Shown here: one piece after another, positions 40,076 to 48,689 of the stretch | Layout: every line of letters starts with the position of its first letter | Position numbering within the stretch: position 1 is the stretch's first letter | DNA from: HGM04593 sp045654885 | GTDB taxonomy: Bacteria; Bacteroidota; Bacteroidia; Bacteroidales; Bacteroidaceae | Direction of reading: 5' to 3' | DNA: 64,000 nt | NCBI GenBank assembly: GCA_045654885.1 | Contig: JAZOOF010000004.1 | Span: forward strand, 1 to 64,000 | Translations under genes and position numbers: made by a program | The notes under the pieces: model-generated | Told to the model about the DNA's origin: nothing | Seen by the model: only the letters and a program-made list of their open reading frames with translations | The model's database searches: none

Positions 40076-41338
40076 TTATGCTGTAACTGATAATTTGACA
40101 AGTTCAATTTTTGTGCTTCGTTGCTTTATTGGACGAATCTTGTACTTTCCGATGCTTATCACTTCGTTGAGCTGCGGAAAGCGCTGGTGGTGCGATAGTA
40201 TGAAACCGCCAAGTGTCTGGTATTCATCCGATTCGGGTATCTTCAGGTCGAACAGCTCATTGATGCGCTCAATCTCCAGACGTCCCGAGAGAAGGTATTC
40301 GTTGTTGCCGAGTGACTTGGCTACAAGGTTCTGGTTGTCGTGCTCGTCCTCAATCTCTCCAATAATCTCTTCCACAAGGTCCTCAAGTGATACTATGCCC
40401 GATGTTCCGCCGAACTCGTCGAGTACAACGGCCAATGATTTCTTCTGTTGCATGAGGGTGCGCATCAGTTTCTGCGCCGAGAGCGTTTCGGGCACAACCG
40501 GCATCTTGCATATCTTCTGTTGCCACTTCTTGCCCAGGCGGAACAGTTCGGACGAGTGTATGTAGCCTATGATATCGTCGATATTATCACGGTATACCAC
40601 AATTTTTGAGTGTCCCGATTCTATGAATACCGATTTCAGCTCCTCAAGCGGGGTGTTGTACTCGACGGCCTCAATCTCCGTACGTGGGACAAGGCAGTCC
40701 CTTACCTTTATGTTTGAGAAGTCGAGCGCGTTCTGGAATATGCGCACGTCATTGTCAATGGTCTCCTCGTCGCCGGCACTCTCGATTGATGAGAGAATAA
40801 GGTTGTTGAGCTCAGTCTTCGAGAATGTCGTGTCGCGTGTCTCGTCCTTAATCTTTATACCTGTGAGGCGCAACAGCAACGTTGAGCATATTGATGTGAA
40901 GCGTGACAGCGGGTATAGCAGTATGTATATGGGATAGGTGATGAGTGCAAAGCGCTTGAGCGAGCGGTTTGGGTTTATGCGGAACAGCGCCTTGGGAATG
41001 AACTCGCCTGTGAAGATGATTACAATGGTTGATATCAGGGTCTCAAGCAACAGGTTGAGCGATGTGGCTCCCTCCAATCCCTTCAGTATGGTCATGTTGA
41101 GCAATTGTGCCATGAGCATACCATAGATGACAATGGATATGTTGTTGCCTACAAGCAGGCTCGATATGAAGTTGTTGCTATTGGAGTAGTACTTGTCAAT
41201 GACAAATGACGTGAGTGAACGGTTGCTCTGGTCAATGCCCAGCAACAGCCTGTTCGATGACACAAAGGCAATCTCCATGCCCGAGAAGAGGGCCGAGAAG
41301 AGTATGACAACCGTCAGTTGTAGTATAAGTGTCAGCAT
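40076..41338 (-). CDS. CNNM/CorC-type (HlyC/CorC family) membrane protein
   Basis: A 420-residue protein with the CNNM architecture. The N-terminal membrane domain has the typical SALFSGMEIAFVSSNR start and GNNISIVIYG, TGEFIPKALFRINPN. A pair of CBS domains follows (FSNIKVRDCLVPRTEIEAVEYNTPLEELKSVFIESGHSKIVVYRDNIDDIIGYIHSSEL and the ICKMPVVPETLSAQKLM part). The C-terminal CorC_HlyC domain comes last (NEYLLSGRLEIERINELFDLKIPESDEYQTLGGFI). Relatives are implicated in Mg2+ or other cation efflux, although the old name hemolysin persists. It lies 6 bp after lptC in the coaX-lptC operon. Confidence 0.9.
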   Translation of the reverse strand: MLTLILQLTVVILFSALFSGMEIAFVSSNRLLLGIDQSNRSLTSFVIDKYYSNSNNFISSLLVGNNISIVIYGMLMAQLLNMTILKGLEGATSLNLLLETLISTIVIIFTGEFIPKALFRINPNRSLKRFALITYPIYILLYPLSRFTSICSTLLLRLTGIKIKDETRDTTFSKTELNNLILSSIESAGDEETIDNDVRIFQNALDFSNIKVRDCLVPRTEIEAVEYNTPLEELKSVFIESGHSKIVVYRDNIDDIIGYIHSSELFRLGKKWQQKICKMPVVPETLSAQKLMRTLMQQKKSLAVVLDEFGGTSGIVSLEDLVEEIIGEIEDEHDNQNLVAKSLGNNEYLLSGRLEIERINELFDLKIPESDEYQTLGGFILSHHQRFPQLNEVISIGKYKIRPIKQRSTKIELVKLSVTA

Positions 41339-41344
41339 AGATGT

Positions 41345-41929
41345 TTATTGTTCGACAGTGTAAATTCCTTTTGTGTTTCTTATTTGCCACACCGAGAGGT
41401 CCTGGTTCGAGGAGAATCCTACACCCTCGGTAATCTGGTCCTCCTGTTCCACCCTTATGTAGGCATCGGAGTAGATGAGCTCCTCATTCTGGTCCCAGTA
41501 GAGGAGGTCGGTGTAGAAGCGTTGGTTGTTGGGGTTTCTCATGTTGACGTTCCCGATGAGTTTCCACAGTTTCATCTCGTTGAAATAGAATGCTTTGTCA
41601 CACTTTATTGTTGACTCTACATTCATGAGCGTGTCGAACTGCTCCAGGTAGAGCCCTTTCTCGAATGCCCAGTAGGGTGGCCTGCGCTTGCCGTATACAA
41701 GCCATTCGTCGGCATTTATCCTGTAGCGTATATGTCCCGAGTCACTAATTATTGTACTTACCCCGTAGGTGCTCATTATTGCAATCGAGTCGGAGTGCTC
41801 GAAGGTAGGTATTACGCTTCGTGTACTCTTCTTGCACGAGAATAGAAAAATCAGTACAACAACCGCCATTACGGCAGTTGTTGTACGTCGTATTGTTCTG
41901 CTGATATTAGCGTATGGTTGTTGTCTCAT
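41345..41929 (-). CDS. lptC: LptC-family LPS export protein
   Basis: A 194-residue single-span protein of the LptC family, which with LptA bridges the periplasm to carry LPS from the LptBFG transporter to LptDE. The N-terminus is basic, and a hydrophobic segment (about residues 18-32) ends in a Cys (FLFSCKK) that could be a lipobox. Then comes the beta-jellyroll: YGVSTIISDSGHIRYRINADEW, FEKGLYLEQFDTL, ESTIKCDKAFYFNEMKLWKLIGNV, YWDQNEELIYSDAYIRVE, and GVGFSSNQDLSVWQIRNTKGIY. The start at 41929 overlaps the preceding gene by 23 bp. lptE elsewhere in the window is part of the same pathway. Confidence 0.88.
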   Translation of the reverse strand: MRQQPYANISRTIRRTTTAVMAVVVLIFLFSCKKSTRSVIPTFEHSDSIAIMSTYGVSTIISDSGHIRYRINADEWLVYGKRRPPYWAFEKGLYLEQFDTLMNVESTIKCDKAFYFNEMKLWKLIGNVNMRNPNNQRFYTDLLYWDQNEELIYSDAYIRVEQEDQITEGVGFSSNQDLSVWQIRNTKGIYTVEQ

Positions 41930-43334
41930 TGATCCAGCCACCGATGGTAACCTTTTCGCCAACCTTGTAACCCTTCATGAAGAGCTCCTCGTTCGAAGGA
42001 GTATACTTCTTGTATGCAGCGATGAGTTTGTCCGCGTCGCGCTTTACAGATGGGTCAACGTTCTTTGCACGCTCAAGACGGTCGATACACAGGTAGTATG
42101 TACAGTTGTTGAGTGTGTTGTCATCGCTCCAGTTTGAAGTTGCTGCATAGCACTGTGCAATGACAATGTGTGGCGCACCGTACTTTGAGTTGAGCGCGAG
42201 AGCCTTCTGCGCATATGAACGCGCCTTGCCATACTTGTTGAGGTTGTAGTAGATGTCGGCAACCTTGTAGCAGAGCTCAGACTTGTTGGTTACACTGGCC
42301 TCGAGCTCAATGGCACGGTCAAAGTACTCCATTGCCTTCTCTATCTCGCCCTTCTTGAAGTAGCGGTATCCGCAACCCATGGCAGCCTTTGATGTCGGGT
42401 TCGGGTCAATCTCGAATGCATACTCCGATGCTGCGAGATATGCATCCTGGTTTGTGCATCTAAGCATTGCCATCACTGTGATGACCTTGTTCAGGTACTC
42501 GATATTGCCCTTGTTCTCCTCAATGAGCGGAGCATAGATTCTGTCGAGGTCCTCGCAAGACGCAGCACCGCTGTTGATGAAGTAAGCGTCGATGTTGCTC
42601 TTTGCAACGCGTGATGCGTCAATCATCTTGCTGTACTTGCCGGCATTGATGCTGTCTTTTGGGTCGCCCTCCTCGGCATACTTCTGGAGGCACTTCTCGA
42701 TGTTGTCGTGGTACTTGTCGAGCACGTCAACAATGTATACCGATGCGTTGAGGTAGTCCTCGATAATCTGCTCGCCGTGGCTCTGGTCGTTCTTGTACTT
42801 CAAGCCTGAGTACTTCATGAAGAGCTCGGTAACCACATATTCAGACTGGCCCTGCTCAATTGCAACAGACTTTGCAAGCATATCGTAAATCTCCTCTACA
42901 GGAGCGTCCTTGCGGTACTTGAGAAGGTCAATAGCCTTTCTGCCAAGAATCTGTCCTTCTGAAAGCTTTGTCTTTGTGATTTCCTGGAGCTGGGCAAGGT
43001 ATTTGATCTGCTGGTCATACACAGACATGAGCATGTCGATGTACTCCTCCTTCTTTGCAGGGTCGGCCTCTTTTGCTATGAAGTCATTGAGAATCTTGAT
43101 ACCGTTTGTGTATGTATCCACACGTGCAACGGGGAACTCGTCGAACAGAACCTTCCATGCGTCGTATGCCACCTTGTAGTCCTTGTTCTTTACATTTGTG
43201 TTCATGATACTGATGCTCTGGATGCAGCGTGTGCTATCCTCGCCCTGACCGAAACGGTAGGGGTTGCTTACGCCGTTCTGGGCGTTTGCTGTCATTGCAA
43301 CAAGTGCAATGAATGCCAAAAATAGTTTTTTCAT
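41907..43334 (-). CDS. Exported TPR-repeat protein of the coaX-lptC operon
   Basis: A 475-residue protein with signal peptide MKKLFLAFIALVAMTANAQ. After a short Cys-containing start (EDSTRCIQSISIMNTNVKNKDYKVAYDAWKVLFDEFP), the chain consists of helical repeats. Canonical TPR units are clearest at about 320-400 (AAMGCGYRYFKKGEIEKAMEYFDRAIELE, SELCYKVADIYYNLNKYGKARSYAQKALALN). It should act in the periplasm as a scaffold, probably with the outer-membrane protein encoded just upstream and with LptC encoded just downstream. The order coaX, barrel, TPR, lptC, CNNM, ppiD is an arrangement I recall from other Bacteroidales. The exact role is unknown. Confidence 0.75.
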   Translation of the reverse strand: MKKLFLAFIALVAMTANAQNGVSNPYRFGQGEDSTRCIQSISIMNTNVKNKDYKVAYDAWKVLFDEFPVARVDTYTNGIKILNDFIAKEADPAKKEEYIDMLMSVYDQQIKYLAQLQEITKTKLSEGQILGRKAIDLLKYRKDAPVEEIYDMLAKSVAIEQGQSEYVVTELFMKYSGLKYKNDQSHGEQIIEDYLNASVYIVDVLDKYHDNIEKCLQKYAEEGDPKDSINAGKYSKMIDASRVAKSNIDAYFINSGAASCEDLDRIYAPLIEENKGNIEYLNKVITVMAMLRCTNQDAYLAASEYAFEIDPNPTSKAAMGCGYRYFKKGEIEKAMEYFDRAIELEASVTNKSELCYKVADIYYNLNKYGKARSYAQKALALNSKYGAPHIVIAQCYAATSNWSDDNTLNNCTYYLCIDRLERAKNVDPSVKRDADKLIAAYKKYTPSNEELFMKGYKVGEKVTIGGWINETTTIR

Positions 43335-43357
43335 CTCTTATCGTCTTATTATTTTGT

Positions 43358-44614
43358 TTATCTTACTCTTAATTTCATGAACCAGTTCTCGTTGAACGTG
43401 ATTCCTATGTTTATCCTCAGGTAGTTCTCTGTAATGAGTCCTGCCGAGCGTGGGCGAAGGTGAATGAACTGTCCCGAGACATGCAGCGTTCCGTGGCTGT
43501 AATTGTTGTTGTTATTGTAGAACGGCAACGAGAAGCCGGCGCTGATGCCGTATTCATCGCATCCTGTTTTACCGTTGACCTTTGTGTATGGCTGTGCATA
43601 ATGTACTCCGGCACGGTAGCTCATCATTTTAAGCAGGTTCTTTGAGAACTGCGTAGGGTTATATTCCGCTCCCAATGTAATTTTGCTCCTGTCGGTTCCG
43701 GTGCTAATGCCGTCGGCACCGTCGAAGAATGTCGCGCCGCCCCATTGCTGGTATGTGTAGTCGGCGCCTATTGTCCATTGGTCATTATACTTGTAAGCCA
43801 GGCCACCGCCATAGGTGTGCGGGATTCTGAAGCCGTTGGGTATGGCGCTCTCGTCTGTTGCACCAGATGTGGAACTTGTCAATGTGGCCTTTGAGTTCAT
43901 CTCGTGTCCCAAGGAGTATATTGCTCCCAGTGTGAGGTGGTGCTTTGCCGCCAACTTTGCCATGAACTGTACTCCAAAGTCAACCTTGTAGTCCCTGATG
44001 GTGGCATTGTATAGCTTCGAGCGGTTGGTGCTGTTGGCAAACTCCGATGTCACCTGGTGTGTGATGTCGCCATATACGTATGAGCCTGTAACACCGGCTG
44101 CAAACCAGGAGAAAGGCTTCCATCCAAGGCCTATGTAGGGCTGGTAAAGGCCGCCTGTTCCTGTGTATGTCTCGCTGTGTACCTCGTTTGTGCCCTGTGA
44201 CGATGTGGTGCTGAACGAGTATCCCACGTTGGAGTAGGGGAGGAAACCTGCCGACAGGCCAAGGCCCTTGCACAGACGGAACTGTATGGCAACGTAGTCG
44301 AAGCTTGCATTCTTGGCATTGACGCGTGTCTTGCCCTCCTTGAAGTTTACATTCTGCATTGAGAAACCGGCCTCAAAAAGCATTGTAAGTGTGTCGGCCT
44401 CGGAAAACGATGCAGGGTTCATGATGTTCACGAAACGGTGGGTACGCAATGCATAACCCAAACCTCCCATCTGGCGGTTTATGCCCAGACTCTGGTCGGC
44501 GAGAATGCCGACGCCAAATCGTGAATATGGCGAGTTTATTCCATTGTCGGCCCATGCGCCGATAACGGAAAACATCATCATCAACAGTGCAAATATCTTT
44601 TTATTTATTGCCAT
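43358..44614 (-). CDS. Outer-membrane beta-barrel protein (FadL/OMPP1-like)
   Basis: A 418-residue exported protein. The signal peptide INKKIFALLMMMFSVIGAWA is followed by NGINSPYSRFGVGILADQSLGINRQMGGLGYALR, a start often seen in Bacteroidota FadL/OMPP1-type barrels. Regular beta strands follow (FEAGFSMQNVNFKEGK, YVAIQFRLCKGLGLSAGFLPYS, WTIGADYTYQQWGGATFF), ending in GITFNENWFMKLRVR. Such barrels take up hydrophobic molecules or serve in envelope assembly. It overlaps coaX by 14 bp and is followed after 23 bp by the TPR gene, so it belongs to the operon. The substrate is unknown. Confidence 0.72.
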   Translation of the reverse strand: MAINKKIFALLMMMFSVIGAWADNGINSPYSRFGVGILADQSLGINRQMGGLGYALRTHRFVNIMNPASFSEADTLTMLFEAGFSMQNVNFKEGKTRVNAKNASFDYVAIQFRLCKGLGLSAGFLPYSNVGYSFSTTSSQGTNEVHSETYTGTGGLYQPYIGLGWKPFSWFAAGVTGSYVYGDITHQVTSEFANSTNRSKLYNATIRDYKVDFGVQFMAKLAAKHHLTLGAIYSLGHEMNSKATLTSSTSGATDESAIPNGFRIPHTYGGGLAYKYNDQWTIGADYTYQQWGGATFFDGADGISTGTDRSKITLGAEYNPTQFSKNLLKMMSYRAGVHYAQPYTKVNGKTGCDEYGISAGFSLPFYNNNNNYSHGTLHVSGQFIHLRPRSAGLITENYLRINIGITFNENWFMKLRVR

Positions 44615-45329
44615 AATCGGTTAAAATTCTATTCAGTCCTTTCGCAACTAAATATTTATCTGCAAAGATGCAATTTTTTATGCGATTTTTCAAAGGTTTT
44701 TCGTCGCCGCCAGTTAAAAAAACCAAAAGGTCGCAATATTTCTGTTTAAATTCGTTAATATAGCCCTCAATCTCGTGGCAAATGCCATTTATCACACCGC
44801 TGCGGATGGCTGTTTCGGTGTCATAGCCGATGGCGGGAGTGTCGCCCTCCTTGTCAACCATGGGCAGGCGGCTGGTGTATTCGTGCAATGCCCTGAGGCG
44901 CATCTTTATGCCCGGTGCAATGTTGCCGCCGTTGTAAGTTCCGTCATTTCCCACAAAGTCAATGGTGATGGCTGTCCCGGCATCAATGACAAGTATATTG
45001 CGGCCGGGTGCCTCACTCCAGGCTCCAACCGCTGCGGCAATCCTGTCGCTGCCCAATGTCCCGGGAGTCCTGTAGCCTATTTCTAAAGGCAAGGGTGTAC
45101 TGCTGCTGAATCTCACGACAGGGCACTGCAGCTTGCCGAGCTTCTCCTGCAGCTCGCTGCTGTCGGCAATGACGGTTGAGACAATGGCCTTGTCAATGTC
45201 GTACAGCCTGTTCCATTCGTCTATGACATCGAACCCGCTGTTCTCTCTCCTTGTGTGCAGTACAATCTGTTCACCGTTGAAAAGAAAGAACTTTGCGCTG
45301 TTGTTCCCTATGTCTATAATAAGATTCAA
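44601..45329 (-). CDS. coaX: Type III pantothenate kinase
   Basis: A 242-residue ASKHA-fold kinase that phosphorylates pantothenate in the first step of coenzyme A synthesis. The phosphate motif is DIGNNSAK at residues 6-13. Further family blocks are VSTVIADS, TPGTLGSDRIAAAVGAWSE (pantothenate site), ILVIDAGTAITIDFV, GGNIAPGIKMRLRALHEYTSRLP and LVFLTGGDEKPL. The length is typical. It is the first gene of a six-gene minus-strand operon dealing otherwise with the envelope; a consensus -7 element lies 25 bases upstream. The overlap with the following beta-barrel gene (14 bp) implies coupled translation. Confidence 0.95.
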   Translation of the reverse strand: MNLIIDIGNNSAKFFLFNGEQIVLHTRRENSGFDVIDEWNRLYDIDKAIVSTVIADSSELQEKLGKLQCPVVRFSSSTPLPLEIGYRTPGTLGSDRIAAAVGAWSEAPGRNILVIDAGTAITIDFVGNDGTYNGGNIAPGIKMRLRALHEYTSRLPMVDKEGDTPAIGYDTETAIRSGVINGICHEIEGYINEFKQKYCDLLVFLTGGDEKPLKNRIKNCIFADKYLVAKGLNRILTDYGNK

Positions 45330-45353
45330 AACCCGTCTCTGTTAAATTGTTTG

Positions 45354-45361
45354 CAAAGATA
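45354..45361 (-). promoter_or_regulatory. -7 promoter element of the coaX-lptC operon (TATCTTTG)
   Basis: TATCTTTG on the minus strand is an exact consensus match, 24 bases before the coaX ATG. Confidence 0.65.
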
Positions 45362-45537
45362 CTGAAAATAATTCATATTTTTAAATAAATATCCTCCAAT
45401 ATATTGCATTTGGCTTGCAAATGTGTGGCTTGTGTGTGATAATAACAATGTGTGCAACTTGTCGCTCTCCTGTACGCTTTCTTCTGTCGCGTGCCTTTAA
45501 TTCTGTTAAAAAAGAGTCGTGAATCCAAGGATAATTG

Positions 45538-45545
45538 TATCTTTG
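45538..45545 (+). promoter_or_regulatory. -7 promoter element of lnb (TATCTTTG)
   Basis: TATCTTTG is an exact consensus match and lies inside the longest possible frame (which opens at 45535). The true start must therefore be downstream, at ATG 45580. Confidence 0.65.
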
Positions 45546-45579
45546 CAGAATATTATTAAGGTTATATATTGCATTTTGT

Positions 45580-46767
45580 ATGAATATACTTAAAAGAGTT
45601 CTTTTCCTCTCCCTCTTCAGCCTGTCGTTCATTGCCGTAGCACGTTCCGAGGTCAAGGTGAGCGTTCTCACCTGTTCGCCCGGTGACGAGGCCTACTCCC
45701 TCTATGGTCACACGGCATTGCGTTATGTCGACACTGCGAGGGATATTGACGTAGTGTTCAACTACGGCTGTTTCGATTTCAGTACTCCCAATTTCGGCTG
45801 GCGCTTTGTGCTTGGCGAGACCGATTACATGGTAGGGTGTATTGATTTTGAAGACTTTTTGCCCGAGTACGAGTTGCGCGGTTCGTCTGTTGTGGAGCAG
45901 GTGATTGCTTTGAGCGACGAAGAGGCACGTGCGTTGTTCAGGCAGCTATTGATAAACATCCAGCCCGCGAACAGGGTCTACCGTTACCGATATCTCGACA
46001 ACAACTGCACCACAAAGGTGCGCGACAAATTGCTTGAGGCGCTTTCTGCCGACGGCGATGTGGTCTACAAGGACAGTGTGCCGGCCGGTAAAACCTATCG
46101 TGATGCGCTTGGCTTGCCATCCATGGAGCATCCCTGGTACACATTCGGTATTAATCTGCTGCTTGGAGCAGGTGTCGACAAAGCCTTGACAGTGGAGACT
46201 GCGCAGTTCCTGCCGCTTGACTATATGGCTGCTCTCGATGGAATGAAAATTGCAGTTGCCGACGGAACGGAACGTCGGTTGGTTACCGGGACAAATATCC
46301 TCTTGCCCGAGAACAAGGTTGCAACTGTGCGCAGCAATTTCACTCCTTTCAACGCGTCTTTGCTGCTTTTGCTTGCCACTTTTGTAGCAATGTTGTGCGA
46401 GTTGCGTCGCCGCAGGACCTATTGGGGTGTCGATGTGCTGCTTATGTCGCTGCAGGGACTTGCAGGTGTGCTCCTGCTCTTTATGGCTCTCTGCTCCGAG
46501 CATCCGGCTGTGGATGTAAACTGGCTCATTGTGTTGCTGAATCCGTTGGCGCTGGTGCTCATGCCCATATATGTCTGCCGTATAAGAAAACATAAGTCAA
46601 TGAAAATAGCCTGGGTTCAGGTGGTGCTTGTTGCTTTGTTTGTGCTGACAGCTCTTTTCCATCTGCAGGTATACCCGGCACCGATATTCTTCTGCGCCAT
46701 GGCTCTGCTTGTGCGCTCATTGTTCCACATTTACAAGGATAGGATATGCGATTTAAATATTGTGTGA
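45580..46767 (+). CDS. lnb: Lnb-type lipoprotein N-acyltransferase (DUF4105/Lnb N-terminal domain)
   Basis: A 395-residue membrane protein. The signal-like N-terminus (NILKRVLFLSLFSLSFIAVARS) leads to a periplasmic Lnb-N (formerly DUF4105) domain, a permuted papain-like fold. The putative catalytic pair is His44 in YGHTALRY and Cys143 in DNNCTTKVRD; GWRFVLGETDYMV and PWYTFGINLLLGAGVD are further landmarks. From about 258 the C-terminus has five hydrophobic segments. From family knowledge, Bacteroides Lnb adds the third acyl chain to lipoproteins, replacing the missing Lnt. The start is fixed by the -7 element at 45538. It overlaps a phosphatase-fold gene by 22 bp. The assignment rests on recalled family knowledge and visible motifs. 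Confidence 0.8.
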   Translation: MNILKRVLFLSLFSLSFIAVARSEVKVSVLTCSPGDEAYSLYGHTALRYVDTARDIDVVFNYGCFDFSTPNFGWRFVLGETDYMVGCIDFEDFLPEYELRGSSVVEQVIALSDEEARALFRQLLINIQPANRVYRYRYLDNNCTTKVRDKLLEALSADGDVVYKDSVPAGKTYRDALGLPSMEHPWYTFGINLLLGAGVDKALTVETAQFLPLDYMAALDGMKIAVADGTERRLVTGTNILLPENKVATVRSNFTPFNASLLLLLATFVAMLCELRRRRTYWGVDVLLMSLQGLAGVLLLFMALCSEHPAVDVNWLIVLLNPLALVLMPIYVCRIRKHKSMKIAWVQVVLVALFVLTALFHLQVYPAPIFFCAMALLVRSLFHIYKDRICDLNIV

Positions 46768-48290
46768 TAGCGCTGTTGTGCTGCGCCTCTTCGCTCTTTG
46801 CACAACACCGTAATAAAGCTCCCAAACTTTATGTCAGCATTGTGGTTGACCAGTTGAGAACCGATTTCCTCTATGAATTCGAGGGGCTTTACGGCGAGGG
46901 CGGTTTCAAACGTCTCATGTCGGGCGGAAAGGTCTATGAGAATGTCTACTATGCATTTGACAATATTGACCGTGCAACAGCCGTTGCAACGCTTGCAACA
47001 GGAACGAATCCATATGTCAGCGGCATTGTTGCCGAGCGATGGCTCGACCGCAGGACGCTGCGTGTGGTGGATTGTGTCGAGGACAAGGAGTGCAAGGGTG
47101 TATATTCAACCGAGGCGCTCTCACCCTCTTCACTCAAGTCAATAACAATAACTGACGAGATAAAGCGCTCCACACGCGGCAATGCCATTGTCTGCTCAAT
47201 TGCTCCCGACGGCGATGCTGCCGTGCTTGCCGGTGGCCATGCTGCCGATGTTGTACTATGGAAGAATAATATGGCAGGCTACTGGAGCAGTTCGTCCTAT
47301 TATGGACTTTACCCATCGTGGGCTGCCGACATGAACAAGAAATTGCAGGGGAAACCAAGCAAATGGACACCGCTTTTCCGCACAAGCGAGTACAACAACT
47401 TCGGCGAGAAGGCACCGTCGTCATTCTCCTATGCGTTCGACGGTAAAAAGAACATAATAACCTACAAGACATCGGCATGTATCAATGACGAGGTGAACGA
47501 GATGGCCTTTGCCTTCCTCGACAACAGCGATGCCGGCAAGGACGATGTTGTGGACTGCCTTGCGCTTACATACTATGCCGGAAACTATGATGGTGCAGCG
47601 ATGTCGCACCGTCCAATCGAGGTGCAGGATATGTATGCCCGCCTTGACAGGAACCTGGCAACCCTGTTTGACGAACTCGACAAACGCATTGGACTTGATA
47701 ATGTGGTGGTGTCACTTGCCTCAACAGGCTATGTAATGGAGAACGGCGACGAGAACAGCAGCTACCGCCTTCCGTCGGGTACTCTATACTCGGAGCGTGT
47801 GCAGGCTCTGCTGAATGTATATTTGAGTGCCAAGTTCGGAAAGGGCGATTATATCGAGGGTGTGTATGGTACACAGCTTTTCCTCGACAATAAACTGATT
47901 GAGCGTATGGAACTTGACAAGATGACAGTGGTGTCACAGGCTGTGGAGTTCCTGAAGTCGCTCGATGGTGTGGAGGATGTGTTTACAATATACCGTCTTG
48001 GCGGCATGCTCAGCCCCGAACTGCAGTTTGCCAAGAACGGTTACAACCCTGTTGGCTCGGGCGATTTATGGTTGCGTCTTATGCCGGGATGGAGGCTTGT
48101 CGAGGATGAGCTGCTTGTGTCGCGCCAGGTGTACCGTTCACCGGTTATGTTCCCGGTCATAATATACGGCGCAGGTGTAGGACATACGGTTGTGGACAAA
48201 CTAACTCCTGCAAATATCCTGGCAACAGAGATGGCACGTGTGTTGCGTGTGCGTCGCCCCAACGATAACTGCCTGAGGGTTTTCGAGTGA
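46746..48290 (+). CDS. Alkaline-phosphatase-superfamily protein, catalytically degenerate
   Basis: A 514-residue exported protein (signal peptide RFKYCVIALLCCASSLFAQ) with the overall plan of PafA-type alkaline phosphatases. The start KLYVSIVVDQLRTDFL keeps the first metal-binding Asp (D35), and IEVQDMYARLDRNLATLFDELDKRIG is the usual helix between the metal sites. The rest of the active site is changed. The nucleophile segment reads DRATAVATLATG. The STDYVGH-like site reads AGNYDGA. ADHG-like reads ASTG, and the final DTHVP-like site reads SPVMFP. It is therefore probably a non-catalytic binding protein. It overlaps lnb by 22 bp, so the two are made together. Its ligand is unknown. Confidence 0.8.
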   Translation: MRFKYCVIALLCCASSLFAQHRNKAPKLYVSIVVDQLRTDFLYEFEGLYGEGGFKRLMSGGKVYENVYYAFDNIDRATAVATLATGTNPYVSGIVAERWLDRRTLRVVDCVEDKECKGVYSTEALSPSSLKSITITDEIKRSTRGNAIVCSIAPDGDAAVLAGGHAADVVLWKNNMAGYWSSSSYYGLYPSWAADMNKKLQGKPSKWTPLFRTSEYNNFGEKAPSSFSYAFDGKKNIITYKTSACINDEVNEMAFAFLDNSDAGKDDVVDCLALTYYAGNYDGAAMSHRPIEVQDMYARLDRNLATLFDELDKRIGLDNVVVSLASTGYVMENGDENSSYRLPSGTLYSERVQALLNVYLSAKFGKGDYIEGVYGTQLFLDNKLIERMELDKMTVVSQAVEFLKSLDGVEDVFTIYRLGGMLSPELQFAKNGYNPVGSGDLWLRLMPGWRLVEDELLVSRQVYRSPVMFPVIIYGAGVGHTVVDKLTPANILATEMARVLRVRRPNDNCLRVFE

Positions 48291-48311
48291 TAATTATCGG
48301 ATGATATAAAC

Positions 48312-48350
48312 AATAAGATGCTGCAACCCGCGGGTTGCAGCATCTTATTT
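48312..48350. terminator. Bidirectional terminator, perfect 38-bp palindrome
   Basis: Positions 48312-48330 and 48331-48349 are exact reverse complements (AATAAGATGC... with ...GCATCTTATT). On the plus strand TTGTTTATT follows. The flanking genes converge. Confidence 0.8.
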
Positions 48351-48376
48351 TGTTTATTGTATGTTTTCCGGCAGTT

Positions 48377-48670
48377 TTAGTAACACTGCTCAATGTTCCA
48401 TACAAAAGCTCTCAGGCCAAGCATCTCGGCGCTCTCATCTATCTTCTTTAGTGCAGCCAAAAGCTTCTCGACAATGGCGTCGTCGACCATGGTGATGATG
48501 CCCGAATTCATTGATGCCCAAGCGTGTGTGCCGTAGTGTGGCTCTCCGTTGTTGCTGCCACGTCCCTGCAACTGCTCAATGAACGAGAAACCACGACAGT
48601 TCAGGCGGTCGAGTGCGCTGATGACAGCATCCTTGTGTGCCTGGTCAAATGCTATAAATACACCTTTCAT
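48377..48670 (-). CDS. Small PII-like protein associated with the RND pump (PG0541-type)
   Basis: A 97-residue cytoplasmic protein with a ferredoxin-like PII pattern: a beta strand KGVFIAFDQ at the start, helix AHKDAVISALDRLN, strand RGFSFIEQLQGRG, a T-loop-like GSNNGEPHYGTHAWASMNSGIIT and then helix AIVEKLLAALKKIDESAEM with the final strand LRAFVWNIEQ. It fits a small family (named for P. gingivalis PG0541) found with RND transporters in Bacteroidota. PII-like proteins bind nucleotides or small ligands and gate transporters, so direct control of the pump is plausible. It is last in the tetR-tolC-mfp-rnd transcript, behind a strong hairpin. No direct data are visible here. Confidence 0.7.
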   Translation of the reverse strand: MKGVFIAFDQAHKDAVISALDRLNCRGFSFIEQLQGRGSNNGEPHYGTHAWASMNSGIITMVDDAIVEKLLAALKKIDESAEMLGLRAFVWNIEQCY

Positions 48671-48689
48671 ATATTATTCCTTTTTATTT

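Noticed and set aside
46746..48290. Annotating the gene after lnb as an active alkaline phosphatase
   Set aside because: The fold is right, but nucleophile and most metal-ligand motifs are replaced, so an enzymatic name would mislead.
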